The position numbers and the translations under genes were made by a program. The notes beneath the pieces are model-generated. The model saw nothing but the letters and a program-made list of their open reading frames with translations. It did not search any database and was not told the DNA's origin. Positions 1-5,622 of a stretch of DNA of 9,669 nucleotides are shown in pieces (the stretch's first letter is position 1; each line of letters starts with the position of its first letter). Source of the DNA: Methanoregulaceae archaeon. Lineage in GTDB: Archaea > Halobacteriota > Methanomicrobia > Methanomicrobiales > Methanospirillaceae. The stretch covers positions 1 through 9,669 of the forward strand of contig JAJRBV010000181.1 in NCBI GenBank assembly GCA_028679275.1. The letters run 5' to 3'.

Positions 1-93
1 AGTTCCATTGCGGCATCAGTTGCCCGGCAGAAGGGGATGACGGGAAAGAGGGGGAGGAGGAAGCCGGCCCTTGAACAGGAAGTGGCAAAATAG
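1..93 (+). CDS. Probable C-terminal end of an unidentified gene (5' truncated)
   Basis: Frame 1 is open from the window edge to a TAG at 91-93, giving 30 residues. The tail is basic and Lys/Arg-rich (it includes GKRGRRKPALEQEVAK) and looks like the flexible C-terminus of a protein. The other two plus frames hit stops at 38 and 72. The codons use G/C-ending third positions much like the other genes in the window. It would converge on pan, with only A-rich terminator sequence between them. The fragment is too short for me to recognise a family, so no function is assigned. It could also be a chance open stretch. Confidence 0.4.
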   Translation, partial: SSIAASVARQKGMTGKRGRRKPALEQEVAK

Positions 94-104
94 ACCACGG
101 AGAG

Positions 105-138
105 AAAATAAAAGAAAAAAAACCTTAAAAAAATTTGA
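105..138 (-). terminator. Poly-T terminator downstream of pan
   Basis: Read on the minus strand just after the pan stop codon, this stretch has a run of seven T (133-127), a run of eight T (122-115) and further T-rich sequence. No stable hairpin is evident. Consecutive oligo-T tracts are the usual signal for intrinsic termination by archaeal RNA polymerase. The convergent gene ending at 93 may use other signals. Confidence 0.7.
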
Positions 139-1377
139 TTACGCAAACATCGCGCCGAAACTGCTGGCAAACTTCTGCCGGTCGAAATCAATCCCGATTT
201 TTTCGATGGCATTGAGAAAATCAGTCCTTGTTATTGAGTCGTGATCCTGCCGGATTGCAAACATCCCGGCCTCCATGCAGATGGCCCGGAGGTCTGCCCC
301 GTTTTTCTCCTCTGTCAGGAACGCGATCTCCCTGAGATTCACCCCATCATCGAGCGTCATCTTCCGTGTATGAACATTAAGGATGGCAAGGCGCCCCTCA
401 ACGTCAGGGAGGGGTATCTCGATGATCCGGTCAAACCTGCCCGGCCTCAGCAGGGCCCGGTCGAGGATATCTATCCGGTTGGTCGCCCCGATGATCTTCA
501 CATCCCCCCTCCGTTCAAACCCGTCCATCCCTGCGAGCAGCTGCATCAGTGTCCGCTGCACTTCCCTGTCTCCGGAAGTCGTGGCCTCGGTGCGGGATGC
601 CCCGACTGCATCAATCTCATCGATGAAGATGATGGTCGGAGACTTTTTCCTGGCAAGCTCGAAGAGCTCCCTCACGAGCCGGGCTCCTTCACCGATATAT
701 TTCTGGACAAGTTCGGATCCGACCACCCGGAGGAAGTAGGCATTGGTCTCATGAGCAACGGCTTTTGCAAGGAGTGTTTTTCCGGTCCCAGGCGGACCAT
801 GGAGGAGGACCCCCTTTGGAGGCTCGATACCGATCCGGTCAAAGACCTCCGGCCGCTTAAGCGGGAGCTCCACCGCTTCCTTGATCTCCATGATCTGACG
901 GTCGAGCCCGCCGATATCGGCATAGCTCTCTTCCGGGGTCTCTACTACCTCCATTCCGTAGACCGCGGCATCATAGCTTTCGGGGAGAATGTCAATGACC
1001 GCGAGCGACTGCTGGTTGAGCGTGCAGCGGACCCCTGGTTTGAGCTGGCCGGGATCGATGCACATCGAACTCCGGACAAGGAATCGCGGGCCGGCGCTGC
1101 TCCTGACGATCACCCGGTTACTGTCGACCACATCGGTCACGGTACCGATCACGAGCGGGGGGCTCCTGAGCTGCTCGATCTCGCTCTTGAGCTTTCTCAC
1201 CTCGCGTTCGTACCGGATCTTCTGGGTCTCGATGTACCGTTTGTCCGACTCGACCTGGCGGATCTGTTCGCGGAGCTCCAGATTCCGGGTCTCCATGGAA
1301 GTGACACGGTCGAGCAGGTATCGGCACATTTCCTCAGGATTCTGGGGTTCCTGTGGCTGCCGGGCGCTTTCTGCCAT
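139..1377 (-). CDS. pan: Proteasome-activating nucleotidase (PAN), AAA+ ATPase
   Basis: This 412-residue protein is the archaeal homologue of the 26S proteasome Rpt ATPases. As a hexamer in the cytoplasm it unfolds substrates and feeds them into the 20S proteasome using ATP. Residues about 16-72 form a coiled coil, followed by a Pro-Pro (73-74) and an OB-fold (about 75-135). The AAA+ domain has Walker A GPPGTGKT (194-201), pore loop KYIGEG (226-231), Walker B IIFIDEID (249-256), sensor-1 ATN (298-300), and arginine fingers in RPGRFDR (R311, R314). Length matches the family. The C-terminus is Met-Phe-Ala, so the gate-opening HbYX motif has Phe in place of Tyr. The ATG at 1377 fits; the upstream leader has no strong Shine-Dalgarno, only a weak GAAAG. 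It is transcribed divergently from mbf1 and is followed by poly-T tracts. Identification is very secure. Confidence 0.97.
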   Translation of the reverse strand: MAESARQPQEPQNPEEMCRYLLDRVTSMETRNLELREQIRQVESDKRYIETQKIRYEREVRKLKSEIEQLRSPPLVIGTVTDVVDSNRVIVRSSAGPRFLVRSSMCIDPGQLKPGVRCTLNQQSLAVIDILPESYDAAVYGMEVVETPEESYADIGGLDRQIMEIKEAVELPLKRPEVFDRIGIEPPKGVLLHGPPGTGKTLLAKAVAHETNAYFLRVVGSELVQKYIGEGARLVRELFELARKKSPTIIFIDEIDAVGASRTEATTSGDREVQRTLMQLLAGMDGFERRGDVKIIGATNRIDILDRALLRPGRFDRIIEIPLPDVEGRLAILNVHTRKMTLDDGVNLREIAFLTEEKNGADLRAICMEAGMFAIRQDHDSITRTDFLNAIEKIGIDFDRQKFASSFGAMFA

Positions 1378-1390
1378 CTTTCTTCAAATA

Positions 1391-1400
1391 AGTATATAGG
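1391..1400 (+). promoter_or_regulatory. Candidate TATA box for mbf1
   Basis: AGTATATAGG lies about 36-43 nt before the mbf1 ATG at 1434. A start site about 24 nt downstream would fall near 1422, giving a leader of about 12 nt with no Shine-Dalgarno. A second TATA-like TATAAA at 1411 is too close to 1434 on this strand unless transcription starts within the start codon, and it fits the pan direction better. Confidence 0.4.
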
Positions 1401-1408
1401 GAAAAATG

Positions 1409-1417
1409 GCTATAAAG
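1409..1417 (-). promoter_or_regulatory. Candidate TATA box for pan
   Basis: On the minus strand this reads TTTATAGCC. About 24 nt downstream would put the transcription start near 1387, roughly 10 nt before the pan ATG at 1377. The short leader contains only GAAGAAAG, so translation would be nearly leaderless. The box lies inside the 56-bp divergent spacer, and the two opposing start regions interlock. Assigned by position and consensus only. Confidence 0.45.
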
Positions 1418-1433
1418 ATGTTTGCGATTTTCT

Positions 1434-1925
1434 ATGCAATGCGAATTGTGTGGCGCCACGATACATGGGCCGCCAAAGACCGTGAGGATTGAAGGCGCCG
1501 AGCTCGATGTCTGCGGTCAGTGTGCAAAATACGGGACAGAGGTGCAGAAGCAGAAGAAGCCCGAGCCCCGGAAGGGGGGTCCGGTGGTGCGTACGGTAGC
1601 AACACCGGTGCGGAAGACGCGTGATGTCCTTGACCTGATCGAGGGGGAGATAGTGGATGATTATGGAGAGCGGATCCGGAAAGCCCGGATGGAGCGGGGG
1701 CTCTCCCAGAAAGACCTGGCGATGGACCTCAAGGAAAAAGAACTCCTCATAAAAAAGATCGAGAAGGGTGACCTGATACCGGAAGACGATGTCCGGATCA
1801 AGCTGGAACGGGCGCTCTCCATCCGCCTGATTGATGTATCCGACGAGTCCGAGGCAAAGAAGAAACCGGGGAAAGTCGTACCCACGCTTGGCGATGTCAT
1901 CTCGATCAAGAAAGTGCAGAAATAA
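1434..1925 (+). CDS. mbf1: Archaeal multiprotein bridging factor 1 (MBF1), zinc ribbon plus HTH
   Basis: This 163-residue protein starts MQCELCG and has two Cys pairs (C3/C6 and C27/C30) forming an N-terminal zinc ribbon, the archaeal addition to MBF1. A basic Pro/Lys-rich linker follows (about 38-65). The Cro/XRE-type helix-turn-helix spans about 77-135 and includes IRKARMERGLSQKDLA. The C-terminal tail is Lys-rich. In eukaryotes MBF1 is a transcriptional coactivator; archaeal MBF1 is thought to work with the ribosome or translation, so its role is not settled. A TTG at 1422 could extend the frame by four residues, but the ATG at 1434 puts the zinc-ribbon Cys at the expected position. No Shine-Dalgarno is visible, so a short-leader or leaderless transcript is likely. 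It is transcribed alone, divergent from pan. Confidence 0.93.
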   Translation: MQCELCGATIHGPPKTVRIEGAELDVCGQCAKYGTEVQKQKKPEPRKGGPVVRTVATPVRKTRDVLDLIEGEIVDDYGERIRKARMERGLSQKDLAMDLKEKELLIKKIEKGDLIPEDDVRIKLERALSIRLIDVSDESEAKKKPGKVVPTLGDVISIKKVQK

Positions 1926-1927
1926 TT

Positions 1928-1943
1928 CATTTTTTCGGATTTT
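1928..1943 (+). terminator. T-rich terminator after mbf1
   Basis: A run of six T (1930-1935) followed by a TTTT (1940-1943) lies within 20 nt of the mbf1 stop, without an obvious hairpin. This fits archaeal oligo-T termination and separates mbf1 from the aromatic operon, which has its own promoter about 25 bp further on. Confidence 0.55.
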
Positions 1944-1963
1944 ATGTCTGTTATCGCTTTATC

Positions 1964-1977
1964 ACCAAATTTATATA
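1964..1977 (+). promoter_or_regulatory. BRE/TATA promoter of the aromatic biosynthesis operon
   Basis: ACCAAA (1964-1969) directly followed by TTTATATA (1970-1977) is close to the archaeal BRE plus TATA consensus and is the strongest promoter match in the window. With the usual 22-27 nt spacing, transcription would start around 1999-2004. It is about 250 bp upstream of the first structural gene, so the mRNA would have an unusually long leader for an archaeon. No other good TATA box is seen nearer to 2229. Confidence 0.75.
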
Positions 1978-2003
1978 CCCCCTGACACCAACTAACATGC
2001 ACA

Positions 2004-2069
2004 ATGCAGGGTGAGTGTTCTTCCGCTCGTGAGTGTTTTTTCGCTCGTGAGGGTCTTTATTTCCGCTAG
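2004..2069 (+). CDS. Candidate leaderless leader peptide, 21 aa, with Phe-Phe and Tyr-Phe
   Basis: The ATG at 2004 lies 27 nt after the end of the TATA box, so it would sit at or within a few nt of the mRNA 5' end and could be translated leaderless. After MQG the peptide is three hexads, ECSSAR, ECFFAR and EGLYFR, then TAG (2067-2069). Four of 21 residues are aromatic, in two adjacent pairs, placed ahead of an operon that includes pheA and tyrA. The Phe-Phe codons (TTT TTC) coincide with a six-T tract at 2036-2041 that could act as a terminator. This resembles bacterial amino-acid leader peptides in design, but there is no proof of translation. An alternative ATG at 1997 gives only MHNAG. The frame could be open by chance. 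Confidence 0.4.
   Translation: MQGECSSARECFFAREGLYFR
2013..2066 (+). repeat. Three tandem 18-nt direct repeats in the operon leader
   Basis: Unit 1 (2013-2030) is GAGTGTTCTTCCGCTCGT. Unit 2 (2031-2048) differs from it by two C-to-T changes, GAGTGTTTTTTCGCTCGT. Unit 3 (2049-2066) is more diverged, GAGGGTCTTTATTTCCGC. The 18-nt period equals six codons and keeps the short ORF open. The two changes turn Ser-Ser into Phe-Phe. CTCGTGAG occurs twice at the unit boundaries (2026-2033 and 2044-2051), so the repeats could instead be DNA sites for a repressor just downstream of the start site. Confidence 0.8.
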
Positions 2070-2151
2070 CATCGCCCACGCACCATGCATCTGCAGACCG
2101 GTTTTTCCAGGTGAAAAGTGGGGAGCCCGGGCTGTTTCAGGCTATCCTGCC

Positions 2152-2178
2152 TATTTTGGTTATTTTGGTTATTTCGCC
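2152..2178 (+). repeat. 9-nt tandem repeat TATTTTGGT
   Basis: Two exact copies (2152-2160, 2161-2169) are followed by a degenerate third, TATTTCGCC (2170-2178). The period of nine is three codons and encodes repeating Leu-Phe-Trp in the aroA' frame. The stretch is also U-rich in the RNA and follows a small potential hairpin (2139-2152), so it might equally serve as a pause or termination element. Confidence 0.7.
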
Positions 2179-2181
2179 TGA

Positions 2182-2220
2182 TTCCATGGGCCCATTCCTG
2201 GAATGCGCTGCATGGGAGGG
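2182..2220 (+). promoter_or_regulatory. Hairpin overlapping the Shine-Dalgarno of the first aroA' gene
   Basis: The Shine-Dalgarno GGGAGGG (2214-2220) lies 8 nt before the ATG at 2229. Bases 2182-2188 can pair with 2211-2217 (seven pairs, one G-U), burying its first half. Inside the loop CATTC (2193-2197) pairs with GAATG (2201-2205). An alternative pairing of CCCAT (2191-2195) with ATGGG (2212-2216) would cover the same bases. A ribosome translating across the region would melt it. The pairing was found by eye and no energy was calculated. Confidence 0.4.
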
Positions 2221-2228
2221 AGTTTATT

Positions 2229-3020
2229 ATGAGAGGAAAAGAAATCCGTCTGGAACGAATCATCGATCGAAACACCAGGAAAACAATCATCGTCCCCATG
2301 GATCACGGGGTCTCGAACGGGCCGGTTGCAGGACTCATCGATCTCGGCGAGGCCGTGGATCGTGTTGCTGAAGGGGGTGCCAATGCCGTGCTCGGCCATG
2401 TAGGGCTTGCCCTGCATGGTCATCGGAAGAGCGGCAGGGACGTGGGATTGATCCTCCACCTTTCGGCAAGCACCTCTATCGGTCCTGATCCGAATGACAA
2501 GGTGCTCGTCAATTCGGTGAGCAATGCCCTCAAGATGGGTGCCGATGCTGTGTCTGTCCATATTAATATCGGCGCTGACTCGGAAGCCCGGATGCTTACC
2601 GACCTCGGGAGTGTTGCAATCGAATGCATGGAATGGGGAATGCCCCTCCTTGCAATGATGTACCCGAGAGGACGCAAGATCACCAATGAGCACCAGGTTG
2701 ATCAGGTAGCCCTCGCTGCCCGGGTGGCGGCAGAACTTGGTGCCGACATGGTAAAAACGGTCTATACCGGGGACCCTGACAGCTTCAGGACCGTGACGCG
2801 GGGATGCCCGGTCCCGGTCGTTGTGGCCGGGGGATCCAAGACCGATGACCGCTCGACCATGGAACTGATCGAAGGGGCGATGCAGGGGGGTGCGGCCGGA
2901 ATATCTATCGGGAGAAATGCCTTCCAGCACCGGACCCCGGACCGGTTTGTCAGGGCTGCCGGTCTCATTGTGCACGAAGGAAAGACTACAGATGAAGCAT
3001 GTAAATTTCTGAAAGGATGA
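2229..3020 (+). CDS. aroA': 2-amino-3,7-dideoxy-D-threo-hept-6-ulosonate (ADH) synthase, first copy
   Basis: This 263-residue class I aldolase of the FbaB/DhnA (TIM barrel) family joins 6-deoxy-5-ketofructose-1-phosphate to L-aspartate 4-semialdehyde, the first step of the archaeal route to dehydroquinate. Visible landmarks are [11 protein letters not shown] (22-32, Asp25), YPRG with Tyr145, and the Schiff-base Lys176 in [10 protein letters not shown] recall Asp33, Tyr153 and Lys184 in the Methanocaldococcus jannaschii enzyme MJ0400, a constant offset of eight. The C-terminal [11 protein letters not shown] (224-234) is the phosphate-binding end. I chose the ATG at 2229 because of the strong GGGAGGG upstream and the family's usual N-terminus; a GTG at 2118 would add 37 atypical residues. 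It differs from the second copy at residues 55-61 (LGHVGLA against VLHKGIV). It could instead act as the related fructose-bisphosphate/DKFP aldolase, which is not separable by eye. Confidence 0.88.
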   Translation: MRGKEIRLERIIDRNTRKTIIVPMDHGVSNGPVAGLIDLGEAVDRVAEGGANAVLGHVGLALHGHRKSGRDVGLILHLSASTSIGPDPNDKVLVNSVSNALKMGADAVSVHINIGADSEARMLTDLGSVAIECMEWGMPLLAMMYPRGRKITNEHQVDQVALAARVAAELGADMVKTVYTGDPDSFRTVTRGCPVPVVVAGGSKTDDRSTMELIEGAMQGGAAGISIGRNAFQHRTPDRFVRAAGLIVHEGKTTDEACKFLKG

Positions 3021-3024
3021 TCTG

Positions 3025-3810
3025 ATGATTGGAAAAGAGATCCGGATTGAACGGATCATGAACCGGAACACCGGCCGTTCGGTGATCGTACCGATGGATC
3101 ACGGTTTTACCCTCGGCCAGATCGAGGGACTGATGGACATGACAAGGACAATTTCTGAAGTGAGTGAAGGCGGAGCAAATGCAATCGTTCTCCACAAGGG
3201 AATTGTCCGGAGGGGGCACCGGAGGCGGGGCCGCGATATCGGCCTGATCGTCCACCTTTCGGGAAGCACCACCCTGAATCCTGATCCGAATGACAAGGTT
3301 CTCGTCTGCACGGTCGAAGAGGCAATAGCTCTTGGAGCCGATGCTGTCTCGATCCATATCAACCTCGGGGCACCAAACGAATCCAAGATGCTGGAAGAGG
3401 CAGCAACGGTCGTCAAGGAATGCAACCGCTGGGGGATGCCCCTTCTCGTAATGATTTACCCGAGGGGAAAAGGGGTGGATCCGTACGCCCCGTCGACCGT
3501 GGGGCACTGTGTCAGGGTGGCAGAAGAACTCGGTGCCGATCTCATCAAGACCAATTACACCGGGGATCCGGTCTCATTTGGAACGATTGTTGCGGCATGC
3601 TCGGTCCCGGTTTTCATTGCCGGCGGAGAAAAGGCCGGTGACCTTGAGACCCTTATTGCCATCCGAGATTCGGTCCGGGCCGGTGGGGCCGGAGTCTGCG
3701 TCGGAAGGAATGCGTTCCAGCGGGATGATCCCCGTGCCTTTGTTGAGGCGCTCTGCAAGGTGGTTCACGATGAGGTTGACCCGGACGAGGCACTGGCGGG
3801 GTGCCGATGA
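3025..3810 (+). CDS. aroA': ADH synthase / DhnA-family aldolase, second tandem copy
   Basis: This 261-residue paralogue is about 57% identical to the preceding gene over the first 150 residues (my own count). It keeps Asp25 (MDHG), Tyr145 (YPRGKG) and Lys175 (LIKTNYTGD), so it should be catalytically active. It keeps the LHKGI motif (56-60) that the first copy has lost, but has GFTLGQ where the first has GVSNGP. M. jannaschii has two such aldolases, MJ0400 (ADH synthase) and MJ1585 (which makes the DKFP substrate or cleaves fructose bisphosphate). The tandem pair may divide these two consecutive reactions, but which does which cannot be told from sequence. It starts 4 nt after the upstream stop; a Shine-Dalgarno-like AGGATGATCT overlaps the end of the first gene. 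Its stop overlaps the aroB' start as ATGA. Confidence 0.85.
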   Translation: MIGKEIRIERIMNRNTGRSVIVPMDHGFTLGQIEGLMDMTRTISEVSEGGANAIVLHKGIVRRGHRRRGRDIGLIVHLSGSTTLNPDPNDKVLVCTVEEAIALGADAVSIHINLGAPNESKMLEEAATVVKECNRWGMPLLVMIYPRGKGVDPYAPSTVGHCVRVAEELGADLIKTNYTGDPVSFGTIVAACSVPVFIAGGEKAGDLETLIAIRDSVRAGGAGVCVGRNAFQRDDPRAFVEALCKVVHDEVDPDEALAGCR

Positions 3811-4793
3811 AAGAATTCTGGGTGGATGTCCGTCCCTTTAAGAAAGAACTTGCCACCACAGCCCTTGAGAGCGGGGCGGATGTAATCGTTGCAGCTTCAG
3901 CGGCACCCGTCAAGGCACTGGGAAGGGTCCGGGTCGCGTCTGAAGACGGGGATCTCAAATGGGGGACCGACGTTTTCGAGGTCCGTATCGAGGGGGGAAA
4001 ATCCCTTGCCGAAGCAGAAGACCTCGCCCGGCGTGGATACGTTGTTGTTGAGACCGGGGACTGGCGGGTGATCCCGCTGGAGAACCTCGTTGCCATCTCG
4101 GATCGAATCATTGCTGTGGTCCGGAGTGAAACGGAAGCAGAAGTTGCCCTCACCGTACTAGAAAAGGGTGTCCGCGGGGTGCTCGTAAAAGAAGCCGGCC
4201 CGGCACTGATCCGGAAGATTGGGAGCATGGTTAAGGGCGGTTCAGGCTCCGTGGAGCTGGTCCCCTTCACCATCACGGCAATCCGTCCGATCGGTATGGG
4301 GGACCGGGTCTGCGTTGACACGGTCTCAATGCTCGGGAATGGGGAGGGGATCCTTGTAGGAAATACCTCTTCCGCATTTCTGCTCGTACAGGCCGAGACG
4401 CTGGAAAATCCCTACGTCAATCCCCGCCCGTTCCGGGTCAATGCCGGTGCAGTGCATGCCTATACCCTGGTCGCCGGCGGGAAGACAGCCTATCTTTCCG
4501 ACCTCAGGGCGGGAGACCATGTGCTTGCAACCACCCATGTGGGGATGATCAGGGAGGCCGGTGTCGGCCGGGTCAAAATCGAGCAGCGCCCGCTCCTGCT
4601 GGTGGAAGCCGAGGCGGGGGAAGTGAAAGCGAGCCTTGTTCTCCAGAACGCAGAGACGGTGCGACTTGTCGGGGAAGACGGGGTGCCGGTATCCGTGGTG
4701 ACGCTTGCACCCGGGGACCGGGTACTGGGACGGGCCCTGCAGGCCGGCCGGCACTTCGGGATAGCGGTCAAAGAGCGGATTATCGAGAAGTGA
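3807..4793 (+). CDS. aroB': 3-dehydroquinate synthase II (archaeal AroB')
   Basis: This 328-residue enzyme performs the NAD-dependent oxidative deamination and cyclisation of ADH to 3-dehydroquinate, replacing bacterial AroB, to which it is unrelated. It starts MKEFWVDVRP, typical for the family. Conserved blocks include GMGDRVCVDT (163-172), GEGILVGNTS (179-188), RPFRVNAGAVHAY (207-219), IEQRPLLL (258-265) and a C-terminal RHFG (315-318). Length fits the family. The ATG at 3807 overlaps the upstream TGA as ATGA; a GTG two codons earlier at 3801 is less likely. Its place right after the ADH synthases matches consecutive pathway steps and implies translational coupling. Confidence 0.95.
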   Translation: MKEFWVDVRPFKKELATTALESGADVIVAASAAPVKALGRVRVASEDGDLKWGTDVFEVRIEGGKSLAEAEDLARRGYVVVETGDWRVIPLENLVAISDRIIAVVRSETEAEVALTVLEKGVRGVLVKEAGPALIRKIGSMVKGGSGSVELVPFTITAIRPIGMGDRVCVDTVSMLGNGEGILVGNTSSAFLLVQAETLENPYVNPRPFRVNAGAVHAYTLVAGGKTAYLSDLRAGDHVLATTHVGMIREAGVGRVKIEQRPLLLVEAEAGEVKASLVLQNAETVRLVGEDGVPVSVVTLAPGDRVLGRALQAGRHFGIAVKERIIEK

Positions 4794-4797
4794 TGGC

Positions 4798-5622
4798 ATG
4801 AAAGCAGGAATCATCGGTGGGACGGGAAAGATGGGAACCCTTTTTTCCCGTGTCTTTTCCAGGGCCGGGTATGAGGTTCAGGTCTGCGGGCGCCGTTCTC
4901 CCTCCCGCTGCCGTGACATTGCAGCAGACTGCAGTATTCTCGTGATATCGGTGCCGATCCGGGAAACGGTCCCGGTTATTCGCGGGATTGCTCCACTACT
5001 CCGCGAGGACCAGATCCTGTGCGATCTCACGTCACTGAAGACCGGGCCGGTTGAGGCGATGCTGGCATCACGGGCCCTGGTCATTGGTCTCCATCCGATG
5101 TTCGGGCCAACGGTCTCATCCCTTCACGGGCAGACCATTATTGCCACCCCGGCAAGGATAGATGATGAGTCCCTCGCATCGTTTCTCTCCATTTTTGAGC
5201 AGGAAGGTGCCCGGATAACCCTGTCCACCCCTGAAGAGCATGACCGGATGATGGCAGTGGTCCAGGGCCTGACCCATTTTGTGACATTGACGGTTGCCGA
5301 GACGATGCGGCGCCTTGACATGAGTCCTGAAGCAACCGAACCTTTCCGGAGCCCGGTCTACCAGATGGAGATGGGGCTTGTCGGCAGGTTGCTCTCGCAG
5401 GATCCTGACATGTACGGGGACATGTTGAGGGAAAACCCTTACATTCCTCCAGTCCTTGCCGCATGCCATGAATCGCTCGGGTATATCCAGCGGGCGGTCG
5501 GGGACCCGGAATCGGGGGTATTCCGGGAAATCTTCCTTGAAAATGCACGCTATTTTGGAGGATACAGTCAAAAAGCTGCAGAAGAGACCGATTTTCTTAT
5601 CGATGCGATGGTGAGGCGATGA
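4798..5622 (+). CDS. tyrA: Prephenate dehydrogenase (tyrosine branch), no chorismate mutase domain
   Basis: This 274-residue protein converts prephenate to 4-hydroxyphenylpyruvate. The N-terminal Rossmann fold starts MKAGIIGGTGKMG (G7, G8, G10, G13). After the second strand comes GRRS (31-34), where basic residues suggest NADP rather than NAD use (inference). DLTSLKTGP (76-84) and HPMFGP (99-104) are the substrate-pocket motifs, followed by the helical C-terminal domain with HDRMMAVVQGLTHF (148-161). No AroQ or ACT domain is attached, although archaeal TyrA proteins are sometimes fused to one. It starts 4 nt after the aroB' stop and overlaps pheA by ATGA. Arogenate as the substrate cannot be excluded, but prephenate is the likelier one. 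Confidence 0.9.
   Translation: MKAGIIGGTGKMGTLFSRVFSRAGYEVQVCGRRSPSRCRDIAADCSILVISVPIRETVPVIRGIAPLLREDQILCDLTSLKTGPVEAMLASRALVIGLHPMFGPTVSSLHGQTIIATPARIDDESLASFLSIFEQEGARITLSTPEEHDRMMAVVQGLTHFVTLTVAETMRRLDMSPEATEPFRSPVYQMEMGLVGRLLSQDPDMYGDMLRENPYIPPVLAACHESLGYIQRAVGDPESGVFREIFLENARYFGGYSQKAAEETDFLIDAMVRR

Larger units (their letters stand above)
2000..2228 (+). promoter_or_regulatory. Long 5' leader of the aromatic operon with candidate attenuation elements
   Basis: The stretch between the predicted start site and the first aroA' ATG (2229) has several ordered elements. These are a short ORF at the predicted mRNA 5' end (2004-2069), a nine-codon ORF (2085-2114, ending in TGA), a GTG at 2118 in frame with aroA' and preceded by AGGTGA, U-rich tracts (six T at 2036-2041, five T at 2102-2106), and a hairpin overlapping the aroA' Shine-Dalgarno. 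All three starts and the aroA' ATG are in the same reading frame. No known riboswitch class was recognised. A control function is inferred from this layout only. Confidence 0.45.
2118..2228 (+). other. In-frame Trp/Phe-rich stretch directly upstream of the first aroA'
   Basis: A GTG at 2118 opens 37 codons that run without a stop into the aroA' ATG. It has a good Shine-Dalgarno match, AGGTGA at 2109-2114, whose TGA is also the stop of the nine-codon ORF starting at 2085. The encoded stretch has four Trp and five Phe, including LFWLFWLFR. Family members do not carry such an extension, so it is more likely a sensed leader or non-coding sequence than part of the enzyme. It has no stop of its own, so it is not a classical leader peptide: a ribosome starting here would make an N-terminally extended 300-residue AroA'. 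Confidence 0.35.

Noticed and set aside
241..1485. Long plus-strand ORF (414 codons) antisense to pan
   Set aside because: It is fully antisense to an unmistakable PAN gene, shows no recognisable domain, and arises from GC-rich codon bias on the opposite strand.
1997..2014. ATG at 1997 as the leaderless start (MHNAG then stop)
   Set aside because: It is only five codons and slightly upstream of the best predicted start site. The ATG at 2004 explains the frame-keeping repeats.
2124..2133. Palindrome AGCCCGGGCT in the leader as a terminator stem
   Set aside because: A perfect palindrome without a loop cannot form a simple hairpin. It may be a DNA dyad but nothing else supports that.
2111..2371. 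86-codon plus-strand ORF from GTG 2111 with an Ile/Leu/Val-rich segment
   Set aside because: It overlaps aroA' out of frame, turns into an Arg/His-rich shadow after 2229, and lacks a Shine-Dalgarno. The branched-chain run is the other-frame reading of the same 9-nt repeat.
2118..3020. 300-residue version of the first AroA' starting at GTG 2118
   Set aside because: The extra 37 residues are Trp/Phe-rich and unlike family N-termini, and the ATG at 2229 has a strong Shine-Dalgarno at good spacing. Kept only as a leader element.
2169..3071. Minus-strand 300-codon ORF opposite the first aroA'
   Set aside because: Antisense shadow of a conserved gene, no motifs and no promoter.
3653..4321. Minus-strand 222-codon ORF across the aroA'/aroB' junction
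   Set aside because: Low-complexity Ser/Arg/Pro/Thr-rich translation typical of an antisense frame; the plus-strand genes explain the sequence.
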